Source: DASYFG01 sp036498565
GTDB lineage: Bacteria; Bacillota; Bacilli; Lactobacillales; Lactobacillaceae
Reading direction: 5' to 3'
Assembly (NCBI GenBank): GCA_036498565.1
Contig: DASYFG010000004.1
Location: 62,001 to 126,000 of the forward strand
DNA: 64,000 nucleotides
The position numbers and the translations under genes are program-made. Positions within the stretch are counted from its first letter, which is position 1; each line of letters begins with the position of its first letter. The notes under the pieces were generated by a model. That model was not told the origin of the DNA and made no database searches. It was given only the letters and a program-made list of their open reading frames with translations. Below are positions 32,572 to 40,726 of this stretch, piece by piece.

Positions 32572-33920
32572 GAATGCCAACATGGTTTGCCCAAAATACG
32601 TTAGCACGGTTTATGATGACGCGGTTTACTATTTTTATTGTGGCATTTATGGTGATTTTTACGCTAGGGGTCACGCTGACGTTAGGCGGACAGGTCATCA
32701 CGTCACGCATGGATAATGCGCAAGTTTTGTTACGCGATTTAGAACAAACTACGACCAATAAGCCCGATTTTGCCAAATGGGAAGATATTAGCGCGATTGA
32801 TGAAGAAGTGAAAGCGCGCGTGGTGATTGGTAATCAACGCTATTATGTGCACGGCACTGAAGCGTTTTTGCACCATGCGTCATTTGATGTTGGTCTCAAA
32901 GAATTTACTTATATTGCTGATAATGGTCTCTATTATCATGTTTCCAGTGTTAAAGACGGGCGTAAGTTCGATGTTTGGGTGGATTTTGAGCAAGCTTTTT
33001 GGTTGCTAGGTAGTGTCATTGTTACGATGATTATTTTTTTAATTGCCGGGGTGACATTTGGTCTATGGCAAATGCTGCGCGTTGTCCGCCGTGCTACTGA
33101 CCCGTTGGCGCAATTAACGCAAGCCGTTGAACAACAGCGTTTGACGGGGGAAGGGACGATTCCGACGGTTGATAATCCCCAAGAAGTGGCGCAATTATCG
33201 CAGGCTTTTAATCAGTTGATTACCCAATTAGGTAATCAATTAACCCGTGAAAAACAATTTATTGCGGACGCATCGCATGAATTGCGGACCCCTTTGGCGG
33301 GCATTCGCGGCAACGTGCGTTTAATTCAACGGCACGGACAAGCGCATCCTGAAATTTTACCAGATGCGTTAGCACATATTGAATCCGCATCCGCGCGCAT
33401 GCAACGCTTGGTTGATGAATTACTCCAATTATCACGCCTGCAAAACGGGACGCAACTACTACCAAATAACCAAGTAGACGTCGCAGAAATCATCCAAAAA
33501 GTCATCGCCGAACAAGTCGCCGGTAGTGGGCAGCCAATTACTTTTGTCGGTGACTCCTATCAGCTGACGACCAATGAAACAGCGTTAACGCAAATTATCG
33601 CCCAATTGCTGCACAACGCCCAAAAGTACACGCCAAACGATGCGCCAATTCAAATTGTGCTCACAGTTGAGGCAAAACACATTCGCATTAGCGTCCAAGA
33701 CCATGGTCCCGGTATCGCCAAAACCGAGCGCGCTAAAATTTTTGAACGCTTCTATCGCGTTGATGATTCACGTTCTCAAACCGTCGATGGCACCGGATTA
33801 GGTCTAGCCATCGTTGCAAATCTAGTGGGGCAATTACATGGTCAAATCTCAGTGACTGATAATCAGCCACAAGGGAGTCGTTTTGATGTGATTTTACCTA
33901 TTTTGGAAAAGATCGACTGA
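32568..33920 (+). CDS. Sensor histidine kinase
   Basis: 450 residues. Two membrane helices (about 18-40 and 145-168) flank an extracytoplasmic domain of about 100 residues, followed by a HAMP linker, HisKA with His237 in FIADASHELRTPLAG, and the ATP-binding domain with N-box LLHNAQKYTP, G1 DHGPGIA, F-box ERFYRV and G2 GTGLGLAI. It is the cognate partner of the upstream regulator. The signal is unknown; the small sensor domain resembles those of cell-envelope sensors. Confidence 0.95.
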   Translation: MRMPTWFAQNTLARFMMTRFTIFIVAFMVIFTLGVTLTLGGQVITSRMDNAQVLLRDLEQTTTNKPDFAKWEDISAIDEEVKARVVIGNQRYYVHGTEAFLHHASFDVGLKEFTYIADNGLYYHVSSVKDGRKFDVWVDFEQAFWLLGSVIVTMIIFLIAGVTFGLWQMLRVVRRATDPLAQLTQAVEQQRLTGEGTIPTVDNPQEVAQLSQAFNQLITQLGNQLTREKQFIADASHELRTPLAGIRGNVRLIQRHGQAHPEILPDALAHIESASARMQRLVDELLQLSRLQNGTQLLPNNQVDVAEIIQKVIAEQVAGSGQPITFVGDSYQLTTNETALTQIIAQLLHNAQKYTPNDAPIQIVLTVEAKHIRISVQDHGPGIAKTERAKIFERFYRVDDSRSQTVDGTGLGLAIVANLVGQLHGQISVTDNQPQGSRFDVILPILEKID

Positions 33921-33936
33921 GGGTCGATCTTTTTTT
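33907..33936 (+). terminator. Intrinsic terminator after the histidine kinase
   Basis: AAAAGATCGAC-TGAGG-GTCGATCTTTT with a T run, overlapping the kinase stop. Confidence 0.85.
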
Positions 33937-33937
33937 G

Positions 33938-33981
33938 CTGAGAATTTCTCAGTTATTTTTCAGTGAAAATTGCCGGATAAT
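33938..33981 (+). promoter_or_regulatory. Response-regulator box 2 and promoter of the COG4705-type gene
   Basis: The palindrome CTGAGAATTTCTCAG (33938-33952) differs from box 1 only at the central base. It is followed by GATAAT (33976-33981) with no good -35. The distance from palindrome centre to -10 is about 31 bases, against 29 for box 1. Confidence 0.75.
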
Positions 33982-34020
33982 GAGGCATGTTCTTGCTAAA
34001 GTAAATGATGGAGGTGCAAC

Positions 34021-34773
34021 ATGACAGCAAAAAAATGGGCAGTTTTGCCAGCTGTAACGATTGGCTTTTGGTTAGTGAAATTGATTACAACCGGAACAGG
34101 CGAAGCACTGAGTGATTTCTTAGCGCATAGCTGGTCGCCGATTGGGACGTTAGTGATCAGTGGTATCGGCTTTGCCTTAACATTGTCGGCACAGTTACAA
34201 GTGAATTGGTATCGGCCAGTTGTTTACTGGCTACCAGCAATGTTTTTAGCCATCTTCGGGACGTTAGTCGCCGATGGCTTGCATGGCATTGGGTTGCCAG
34301 ATTGGTTTGATACCGGCTTGTTTACGATTTTGCTAGGACTGACGTTCATTCGCTGGTGGGCGGTTAACAAACAAGTTGACGTGCATGCACCAGACATTAA
34401 TCAACGCTATTACTGGTTAGTCGTCAGTTGGACCTTTATGCTAGGAACAGCGCTGGGGGATGCATTAGCGAGCGTCGGACACATGGGGGTGTTTGGCGCA
34501 GGCGCAATGCTCAGTGTGGCTTTAATTGGGTTGATCATCGTTGAAAAAACGATTAAACAACCTCGTTTAAAAATATTGTTTTTCTGGTTGGCGTATATTT
34601 TAACCCGACCAGTTGGCGCGAGTTGGGCTGATTATTTCAGCTATCATTGGCAAAATGGCATTCTTGGTTCTGGCACATTAAGTGTGCTAGGCGTTGGTGC
34701 ATTTGTCATCGGGCTGGGATTGATGAGTTGGCGTTATCGACAACGCGTCGGTACAACAATGCGTTATGATTGA
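34021..34773 (+). CDS. COG4705-type integral membrane protein
   Basis: 250 residues with about eight hydrophobic helices in two related halves. The first half carries KLITTGTGEALSDFLA and the second FWLAYILTRPVGASWADYF; this pair of motifs marks the family as I know it, whose function is not established. GGAGG precedes the ATG. It has its own promoter with the two-component palindrome, so it is the likely output of the system upstream. It shares a terminator with thyA. Confidence 0.8.
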   Translation: MTAKKWAVLPAVTIGFWLVKLITTGTGEALSDFLAHSWSPIGTLVISGIGFALTLSAQLQVNWYRPVVYWLPAMFLAIFGTLVADGLHGIGLPDWFDTGLFTILLGLTFIRWWAVNKQVDVHAPDINQRYYWLVVSWTFMLGTALGDALASVGHMGVFGAGAMLSVALIGLIIVEKTIKQPRLKILFFWLAYILTRPVGASWADYFSYHWQNGILGSGTLSVLGVGAFVIGLGLMSWRYRQRVGTTMRYD

Positions 34774-34776
34774 TCT

Positions 34777-34811
34777 AAAAAAGCACTTCATGGGGATGAA
34801 GTGCTTTTTTT
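34777..34811. terminator. Bidirectional terminator between the COG4705-type gene and thyA
   Basis: AAAAAAGCACTTCAT-GGGG-ATGAAGTGCTTTTTT. Confidence 0.9.
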
Positions 34812-35766
34812 AAACCGCCACCGGTGCTTTAATTGCAGGTTCTGATTCATAATCCAAAACTTTGATATCGTCCATTGTGTAATCAAAAACAGATTTGACA
34901 TCGGGATTTAACCATAATTTTGGTAGCTTGTGTTGTGGGCGAGAGAGTTGCTCGTTGATTTGGTCGACGTGATTGTTATAGATGTGTGTGTCGCCAATTG
35001 TGTGCACAAATTCGCCAACTTCTAGGCCAGTTTGTGCGGCAACCATGTGCAACAAAAGGCTGTATGAAGCGATGTTAAAAGGCACGCCCAAGAAGAAATC
35101 GCCGGACCGTTGGTACAAATGCAAGCTCAACTTGCCGTCAGCGACGTAGAATTGACTCAAAACATGGCAAGAAGGCAAAGCCGCTTGCGGGGTCGTGTCA
35201 GCATTCCACGCACTCAAAATCAAGCGCCGTGAGTCAGGCGTTTGGTTAATCGAATTAATCAAATCTTGGACTTGATCAACTTCGCTACCGTTTTGAGCGG
35301 GCCAGTGACGCCATAATTTACCGTAAACATCGCCAATGTAGCCGAATTTTTCACTAAATGCATCATCGTGCAAAATCTTGTCGACGAAAATGGCTTTTTG
35401 TTCTTGATATTGCGCGTTAAACGCTTCATCAGCTTGCGCGCGCAAACCAAAATTGGTCATGTCAGGACCCGTGTATTCGTCGCTTTCAATCCATGTTTTA
35501 AAAGCCCATTCGTCCCAAATGTGGTTGTTGTTTTCCAACAAGAAACGAATGTTGTTGTCGCCACGCAAGAACCAAAGCAATTCGGATTTGATGAGGCCGA
35601 AGAACACTTTTTTGGTGGTTAAAAGCGGGAACCCTTCGCTCAAATCAAAACGCATTTGTTGACCGAAAAGTGAGCGCGTACCAGTGCCGGTACGATCACC
35701 TTTTTCGGTGCCTTCAGTAAGAATTTTTTGGGCTAAATCGAGATATTGTTGTTCGCTGTTTGACAT
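34810..35766 (-). CDS. thyA: Thymidylate synthase
   Basis: 318 residues, close to the 316 of the L. casei enzyme and longer than the 264 of E. coli because of the insert after residue 90. The start EQQYLDLAQKILTEGTEKGDRTGTGTRSLFG holds the phosphate-binding Arg. The active-site Cys is in LPSCHVLSQFYV, followed by LYQRSGDFFLGVPFNIASY. It methylates dUMP to dTMP using methylene-THF. It lies beside dCMP deaminase (dUMP supply) and folD (folate). A candidate LexA-type box lies in its promoter. Confidence 0.97.
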   Translation of the reverse strand: MSNSEQQYLDLAQKILTEGTEKGDRTGTGTRSLFGQQMRFDLSEGFPLLTTKKVFFGLIKSELLWFLRGDNNIRFLLENNNHIWDEWAFKTWIESDEYTGPDMTNFGLRAQADEAFNAQYQEQKAIFVDKILHDDAFSEKFGYIGDVYGKLWRHWPAQNGSEVDQVQDLINSINQTPDSRRLILSAWNADTTPQAALPSCHVLSQFYVADGKLSLHLYQRSGDFFLGVPFNIASYSLLLHMVAAQTGLEVGEFVHTIGDTHIYNNHVDQINEQLSRPQHKLPKLWLNPDVKSVFDYTMDDIKVLDYESEPAIKAPVAV

Positions 35767-35793
35767 AAAAATCGGCTCCTTAATCTATTACAA

Positions 35794-35822
35794 ATATTAA
35801 CGAATATCTGTTCGAATTGCAA
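35794..35822 (-). promoter_or_regulatory. thyA promoter with LexA-like box
   Basis: On the minus strand TTGCAA (35817-35822), 17 bp, TAATAT (35794-35799). Between them is CGAACAGATATTCG (35801-35814), close to the Gram-positive SOS box CGAAC-N4-GTTCG with one mismatch. Confidence 0.6.
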
Positions 35823-35830
35823 GTTTGTTC

Positions 35831-35870
35831 GTTAAAATAAACAGCGATAAAACCTAGATTTTATCGCTGT
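35831..35870 (-). terminator. Terminator after the dCMP deaminase gene
   Basis: ACAGCGATAAAA/TTTTATCGCTGT stem (35841-35870), then a T-rich stretch on the minus strand. It separates the deaminase transcript from the thyA promoter. Confidence 0.8.
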
Positions 35871-36035
35871 CATCAAATTGTAATATTGTGTGTTGTGGTT
35901 GATATGAAAGGGTTTTGGTGACGTTTACGAGCACAAATAAGTAAAAAAATCGATATTCGGTTTTTAAAATATCGTATAATACTTTTTGGTGAAAAGTTCG
36001 TTAATTAACGAACGAACCGTTATTTCAAAACACGA
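35871..36035. other. AT-rich gap with a perfect palindrome
   Basis: No gene is seen here. GTTCGTTAATTAACGAAC (35997-36014) is a perfect 18-bp palindrome about 20 bases past the deaminase stop. A plus-strand TATAAT (35975-35980) lies upstream, but no reading frame follows. Confidence 0.4.
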
Positions 36036-36512
36036 TTATTCAGTTTCTAAAAATTGGCCCAAATGCACTTGTTCAACCACGCTTTGCGTCAACGGCACTT
36101 GTTCAAAGGCAACTTGCTTTTCTTCAATTAAGCTTTGGGCAAAGGCGTCGTTGCGGTAATTGCGCATGTATTTGATCGACGTGATGCCCGCTTGCAGCAA
36201 TAATTTGGTACACTGAACACAGGGCACATCGGTGACGTACACGGTTGCGCCTTTGACGGCAATGCCCATGTTGGCGGCTTGCATCAGCGCATTTTGTTCG
36301 GCATGAACGGCGCGGATGCAGTGGCCGTCTACGATTAAATCGCCAACTTCGGTACAGTGCGCAGTGCCTGCAACCGAACCGTTGTAGCCGCTGGCAATGA
36401 CGCGATTGTCTTTGACCAAAATGGCGCCAACGTTTAAGCGGGTGCAAGTTGAGCGCGTCGATAACATCGCGGCTTGTGCCATAAAATAATGATCCCAACT
36501 GATTCGTGACAT
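36036..36512 (-). CDS. dCMP deaminase family protein (ComEB-like)
   Basis: 158 residues from ATG 36512, the start of the conserved RISWDHYFMAQAAMLSTRSTC. The zinc site is AVHAEQNAL (His and catalytic Glu) and PCVQC. The frame could extend further upstream, but the extension crosses the folD start and has no ribosome site; an AAAGGAA lies before 36512. It converts dCMP to dUMP, the substrate of the neighbouring thyA. A four-base change of strand separates it from folD, which is divergent. Confidence 0.92.
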   Translation of the reverse strand: MSRISWDHYFMAQAAMLSTRSTCTRLNVGAILVKDNRVIASGYNGSVAGTAHCTEVGDLIVDGHCIRAVHAEQNALMQAANMGIAVKGATVYVTDVPCVQCTKLLLQAGITSIKYMRNYRNDAFAQSLIEEKQVAFEQVPLTQSVVEQVHLGQFLETE

Positions 36513-36571
36513 GAGAAATTCCTTTTTTGCTTTTTTGTGAATGATAACTAAATTTTGGATGGAGTACAAGT

Positions 36572-37414
36572 ATGACGCAGATTTTAGATGGAAAAGCAGT
36601 CGCAAAAGCCTTGAATGAAACAACGACGCAACGCGTCGCGGCTTTGGCAAAACCGGTGACATTAGCGGTTTTATACGATGAAACCAACGGCGGCAGTGAA
36701 TTATATGTTGGCATGAAAACCCGCGCAGCAGCTAAAGTCGGCATCGCCACGCGCGATATTAACGTGGAACCCGGCACGACGACCGAAGAAGTGATCGCGA
36801 TGGTTGAAGCGTTAAACGCCGATCCCGCTGTGACCGGCATTCTCGTGCAAAGTCCTTTGCCACAAGGTGTTAACGAGCGTAAAGTTTTCAGCGCCGTTGC
36901 ACCGCATAAAGACGCGGACGGGTTGACGGCCACCAACCAAGGTTTGTTGTTTGCCGATATTTACACGGATTACACCGTAGCAGCGACACCAAAAGGCGTC
37001 ATGACGTTGCTAGCGCACTACAACATTGATTTGCATGGTAAACGCGCCGTGGTGATCGGTCGTTCGCAATTGTTTGGGCGCCCCATGGCGGCTTTGTTGA
37101 CGAATGCGAATGCCACGGTGACTTTGGCGCACCGCCACACGCCAGCAGCGGATTTGAAAGCTTTGGTAAAAGAAGCCGATATTGTAGCGATTGGTGTTGG
37201 TATTCCACATTTCTTGACGGGCACCGATTTCAAAGCGGGCGCTACCGTGATTGACGTGGGCATGAACGTGGTGGACGGCAAAGCAACGGGCGATGTTGAT
37301 TTTGATAGTGCCCAAGGCATCGTGGACTGGATTACGCCCGTGCCCGGCGGCGTTGGACCGATGACGATTGCGACGTTGCTGGAAAACACAGTTGAATTAG
37401 CGGAAAAAAATTAA
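36572..37414 (+). CDS. folD: Bifunctional methylene-THF dehydrogenase/cyclohydrolase
   Basis: 280 residues, the usual FolD length. Visible motifs are GGSELYVGMKTRAA (active-site Tyr and Lys), GILVQSPLPQGV, the Rossmann loop VVIGRSQLFGRPMAALL and TPVPGGVGPMT. The canonical loop is GRS-x-x-VG-x-P, with LF here in place of x-VG. It interconverts methylene-, methenyl- and formyl-THF for purine and thymidylate synthesis. It is divergent from the dCMP deaminase and ends at a terminator. Confidence 0.96.
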   Translation: MTQILDGKAVAKALNETTTQRVAALAKPVTLAVLYDETNGGSELYVGMKTRAAAKVGIATRDINVEPGTTTEEVIAMVEALNADPAVTGILVQSPLPQGVNERKVFSAVAPHKDADGLTATNQGLLFADIYTDYTVAATPKGVMTLLAHYNIDLHGKRAVVIGRSQLFGRPMAALLTNANATVTLAHRHTPAADLKALVKEADIVAIGVGIPHFLTGTDFKAGATVIDVGMNVVDGKATGDVDFDSAQGIVDWITPVPGGVGPMTIATLLENTVELAEKN

Positions 37415-37417
37415 GTA

Positions 37418-37447
37418 AGTTGTGACATTTTTGTCACAACTTTTTTT
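37418..37447 (+). terminator. Intrinsic terminator after folD
   Basis: AAGTTGTGACA-TTTT-TGTCACAACTT with a T run. Confidence 0.9.
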
Positions 37448-37500
37448 GTGCAAAAGATTCCGTTAATTGGATTTCGTATCACAAAGTGAAAGGAGAAATC

Positions 37501-38490
37501 ATGCAAGTAGATGAGTTGATTTTAGCAGCGCAAAGGGCGCAAGTGGCCGATATTTATCTTCTACCCACCACAACTGGTTATCACCTTAAATATCATCGCG
37601 ATGGCCAATTGGAAGCAGTGGCGCAGTTGGCAATTGGTGAAGGCGAGCGGTTAATCGGCATTTTGAAATATCAAGCCGATATGAACGTGGCGGAAAAAAG
37701 GCGTCCGCAGGTGGGGCGCTTTGAGCAAAATGAGTTGACGATTCGTGTCTCGACAGTTGGTGATTATTTGAACCGGGAAACGGCGGTGTTGCGCTTGCTT
37801 TATGACGATGCAGTCATGCCCAAAGCGTGGCTAGATGCACAACAGTTTGCGCAGTTGCAATTAGATTTACCGGCGGCCGGCTTGGTGGTCTTGGCGGGGC
37901 CAACGGGTTCTGGGAAGACCAGTACAATTTATGATTTATTGCGTAATTTATCAAGTGATAAATTGGTCTTGACGATTGAAGATCCGGTTGAAGTAAGCCA
38001 AGTTGATTTGGTGCAGTTACAGGTGAACGATTTAGCCCAAATGGATTATCAAGCGTTAATCAAAGTTGCCTTACGCCATCACCCCGATGTGTTATTTGTC
38101 GGGGAAATCCGCGACGCACGTACCGCGCAAGCAGCTTTGCAAGCGGCGTTAAGTGGACATTTAGTGCTCACAACGGTACACGCGTTATCGGCGCCTGATA
38201 TCGTTTTGCGCTTGCAGCAATTAGGTTTGCCAGCGAATCAACTCCAAACCGCGCTGAGTGGCGTGGTTTATCAACGGTTAGTGCCGTTAATGACTGGTGG
38301 GCAAGCCGCGGTGCTTGATGCCCGCTTTGACATGGATTTAGAAGCAATTTGGCAAAACAGGGCACCGAAATTCTCACAAAAATGGCAGGAGGTTTTAGCA
38401 AATGCAAGTCAGCAACAACAAATCAGCGCGCAAATGGCTGCCTATTATCAAAACGGGCACGCGCAAATTAACGCTCACGCAACAAATTAA
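37501..38490 (+). CDS. comGA: Competence traffic ATPase ComGA
   Basis: 329 residues of the PilB/GspE secretion ATPase family. Walker A is LAGPTGSGKTSTIYDLL, the Asp box LTIEDPVEV, Walker B HPDVLFVGEIRDARTAQAALQAALSGH, and the His box LTTVHA. The C-terminal zinc-binding CxxC seen in many GspE proteins is absent, as in other short ComGA proteins. It powers assembly of the DNA-uptake pseudopilus. AAAGGAG precedes ATG 37501. The promoter gap lacks a good sigma-A -10. Confidence 0.95.
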   Translation: MQVDELILAAQRAQVADIYLLPTTTGYHLKYHRDGQLEAVAQLAIGEGERLIGILKYQADMNVAEKRRPQVGRFEQNELTIRVSTVGDYLNRETAVLRLLYDDAVMPKAWLDAQQFAQLQLDLPAAGLVVLAGPTGSGKTSTIYDLLRNLSSDKLVLTIEDPVEVSQVDLVQLQVNDLAQMDYQALIKVALRHHPDVLFVGEIRDARTAQAALQAALSGHLVLTTVHALSAPDIVLRLQQLGLPANQLQTALSGVVYQRLVPLMTGGQAAVLDARFDMDLEAIWQNRAPKFSQKWQEVLANASQQQQISAQMAAYYQNGHAQINAHATN

Positions 38491-39457
38491 TATTCTGCAA
38501 AATCTAGGTGGAATGTTGAAATCGGGCTATGCACTCAACCAAGCGATGGCCATTATGGCGCATCATGACCAACAAATGCAGCCAATTTTACGTGAATTTG
38601 ATTTGTCTTTACAAAATGGCACGGCTTTTCATGAAGTGGTTGCGCCATTTTTTAAACCGAATATCGTGGTGCAACTGCGTTTGGCGGAGCGACATGGGCG
38701 TTTGGATGACACGTTGATTTTGCTTGGTGAACGTTTAGCGGGTGTGCAAAAACAACTTGGCAAAGTGCAACAAGTGATGCGTTATCCGCTGTTTTTGTTG
38801 GGCATTTTAGCCGTGATGTTATTGGGCGCCAAACTCTTTTTGTTGCCGATGTTTGCCCAATGGGGCACGGGGTTGAATGCTGCTCAAGGGACGTTTGGTT
38901 ATGCGCGTTATTTGTGGGGCGCAGGGGCTGTCTTGGTGGCACTAATTGGCTTTTTTGGTTGGCGATATTATCGCTGTTCGCCATTGGGACGTTTGCAAAT
39001 GTTGGTGCGCTTGCCTTTGATTGGACGGGTGGTGAAGTCGGCAATCAACTTTCAAGTCGCGCAGGAATTGAGTTTGTTGTTGCGCGCGGGATTGAGTTTG
39101 CCGGCGGTGCTCAATGAATTAGCGAATTTACCAGCCAAAAGTGTGGAACGCGCTTTTGCGGTTGATGTGGCCGCCCATTTGCGGGCGGGTTTAGAGGTGG
39201 CGGATTACATTTTGGCATCCCCGTTATTATCAGATAGTTTGGCGGGTTATTTTGACCGTGGTCAAAAACACGAAGAGACCGGCGAGTATCTTAATTACTT
39301 TGCCAAAATGCAATTTGAACAACTGATGAATCAAACAGAACAGCTAATTGGTTTAGTTCAGCCAGTCGTGTTTGGCGCGATTGGACTGGCGATTATGTTG
39401 TTGTATCTAACGTTATTATTACCGATGTATCAGACAATTGGAGGTCTTTACAAATGA
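38402..39457 (+). CDS. comGB: Competence pseudopilus membrane protein ComGB
   Basis: 351 residues, type II secretion F-family (PilC/GspF). It has two T2SSF domains, LGGMLKSGYALNQAMAIM and FQVAQELSLLLRAGLSLPAVL, and three membrane helices (about 125-150, 175-195, 318-342). The start at 38402 lies 89 bases inside comGA, yet AGGAGG at 38391-38396 is ideally placed, so the long overlap is probably real. It is the inner-membrane platform for the pseudopilus. Confidence 0.93.
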   Translation: MQVSNNKSARKWLPIIKTGTRKLTLTQQINILQNLGGMLKSGYALNQAMAIMAHHDQQMQPILREFDLSLQNGTAFHEVVAPFFKPNIVVQLRLAERHGRLDDTLILLGERLAGVQKQLGKVQQVMRYPLFLLGILAVMLLGAKLFLLPMFAQWGTGLNAAQGTFGYARYLWGAGAVLVALIGFFGWRYYRCSPLGRLQMLVRLPLIGRVVKSAINFQVAQELSLLLRAGLSLPAVLNELANLPAKSVERAFAVDVAAHLRAGLEVADYILASPLLSDSLAGYFDRGQKHEETGEYLNYFAKMQFEQLMNQTEQLIGLVQPVVFGAIGLAIMLLYLTLLLPMYQTIGGLYK

Positions 39458-39765
39458 AAAAAGCCGTAAAAAAGAAATCTGGATTTACGCTAATTGAAAT
39501 GGCAATTGTGCTCTTTATCATCAGTCTTCTGATGCTGTTAATCCTGCCGAATCTCAACACGCAACGCAAAAATGCGGTGAGCACGCATGCAACAGCCATG
39601 GTGGACACGATTCAAAATGAAATTGATTTATATGAAAATGCCTTTCCAAATGACGCCGAAGTCACATTTGATGATCTCAAATCGAACGGTTATCTGACGG
39701 CGAGCCAATTGAGTAAAGCGCAAGATTTGGGGATTACGATTGCGAACAACACAGCGACACGCTAG
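39454..39765 (+). CDS. comGC: Major pseudopilin ComGC
   Basis: 103 residues. A basic leader KKAVKKKSG precedes the type IV prepilin motif G-FTLIEMAIVLFIISLLMLLILPNL, where ComC should cleave after Gly and methylate Phe; Glu5 of the mature protein is present. It is the main structural subunit of the DNA-uptake pilus. It starts in the comGB stop. Confidence 0.95.
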   Translation: MKKAVKKKSGFTLIEMAIVLFIISLLMLLILPNLNTQRKNAVSTHATAMVDTIQNEIDLYENAFPNDAEVTFDDLKSNGYLTASQLSKAQDLGITIANNTATR

Positions 39766-40153
39766 GAAAGCTTTTACGCTCATTGAATCGTTGATTGTCA
39801 TGCTGTTAGCGAGTTTGTTATTATTGCTGGCGCCACGCGTGCATCAAGTCGATAGCACGCCAGCATTTTTGAAAAGTTACGACGCTTTATGGCAAGAAAG
39901 TCGCTTATTAGCGATGCAAACACAAACGACGGTAACATTGACTTTTAATGCAAATCAGATTCAGCAAACACAAGACGGCGCTTTACGTAAAACTGTTGAT
40001 TTACCAGCAAATTGGACTGCGGCAAATCAACAAATTTACACTAACGCGACCGGGTACACCGCACCCAAAACATTGAAAATTAGCACGCCAAAAGGTGAGT
40101 TAGATCTTATTTACAGTATCGCAGGAGGTGATTATCGTGTTAATTGGCCGTAA
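39740..40153 (+). CDS. comGD: Minor pseudopilin ComGD
   Basis: 137 residues. The prepilin leader RKA-FTLIESLIVMLLASLLLLLAP has Glu5 in place but Ala instead of Gly before the cleavage site. There is no ATG; TTG 39740 is the best start and has a GGGG stretch about eight bases upstream, so translation is likely weak or coupled to comGC, which it overlaps by 26 bases. Confidence 0.85.
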   Translation: MRTTQRHARKAFTLIESLIVMLLASLLLLLAPRVHQVDSTPAFLKSYDALWQESRLLAMQTQTTVTLTFNANQIQQTQDGALRKTVDLPANWTAANQQIYTNATGYTAPKTLKISTPKGELDLIYSIAGGDYRVNWP

Positions 40154-40340
40154 ACCGGGATTTCTGGCAGTTGAAGCGCTCGTTGCACTGAGTTTAGTAG
40201 CACTTGCTTTACGTATAGAAATCAGCCAAGTTGCGCAATTTCAAACCCAAAAACAAGCCCTACAAACTCAATTAGCCGTTGCACGCCAAAAGAAAGAGGA
40301 GGCCGAAATCGCATGGCTAGACGCAAAGGTTTCACCTTGA
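40137..40340 (+). CDS. comGE: Minor pseudopilin ComGE
   Basis: 67 residues from GTG 40137, preceded by AGGAGG at 40123-40128; the frame is also open from GTG 40128. The short leader GRKPG-FLAVEALVALSLVALAL carries Gly-Phe and Glu5, followed by a helical Gln/Lys-rich C-terminus. It overlaps comGD and comGF. Assignment is by position and prepilin motif, as ComGE is poorly conserved. Confidence 0.8.
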   Translation: MLIGRKPGFLAVEALVALSLVALALRIEISQVAQFQTQKQALQTQLAVARQKKEEAEIAWLDAKVSP

Positions 40341-40726
40341 TTGAAGCACTGCTGGCGTTGATGATAACAGCTGGTATTTTGTTGCTATTTCAAGGATTGG
40401 CCGCCTCTTTACGCACGGGTCCTGATAGTGAATGGTTGGCGGCCCAGCAAACACTTGAAAGCTTGACGCATCAAAATCCAGCTTACACACTGGTAAGTGT
40501 CGACGATAATGTCGTTATTTTGCGTAAAGACAAGGACTATCGGCTGGAATTCAACGCTGACAATAGCACATTGCGATTGCAAACAGTGGGAACAGCCGGC
40601 AATATTATTTTGATGCACGATGTCAAAAGTGTGCACTTCGTTAAAATCAGTCACGGTTTTACCATTCAATTGGCGACAGCTACACGCACATATCAACAAA
40701 ACGTCATTTTGGAGGCAGCGCCATGA
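40313..40726 (+). CDS. comGF: Minor pseudopilin ComGF
   Basis: 137 residues with prepilin leader ARRKG-FTLIEALLALMITAGILLLF and a beta-rich C-terminal domain (DDNVVILRKDKDYRLEFNAD) typical of ComGF. GAGGAGG lies about ten bases before the ATG. It overlaps comGE by 28 bases and comGG by four. Confidence 0.9.
   Translation: MARRKGFTLIEALLALMITAGILLLFQGLAASLRTGPDSEWLAAQQTLESLTHQNPAYTLVSVDDNVVILRKDKDYRLEFNADNSTLRLQTVGTAGNIILMHDVKSVHFVKISHGFTIQLATATRTYQQNVILEAAP

Noticed and set aside
36513..36662. 50-residue N-terminal extension of the dCMP deaminase
   Set aside because: It runs into folD and past the likely promoter; the conserved protein starts at 36512 with its own ribosome site.
36124..36936. 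270-codon minus-strand frame across the dCMP deaminase and folD starts
   Set aside because: It covers the 5' part of folD in antisense and the deaminase in the wrong frame; it has low-complexity Arg/His content and no conserved motif.
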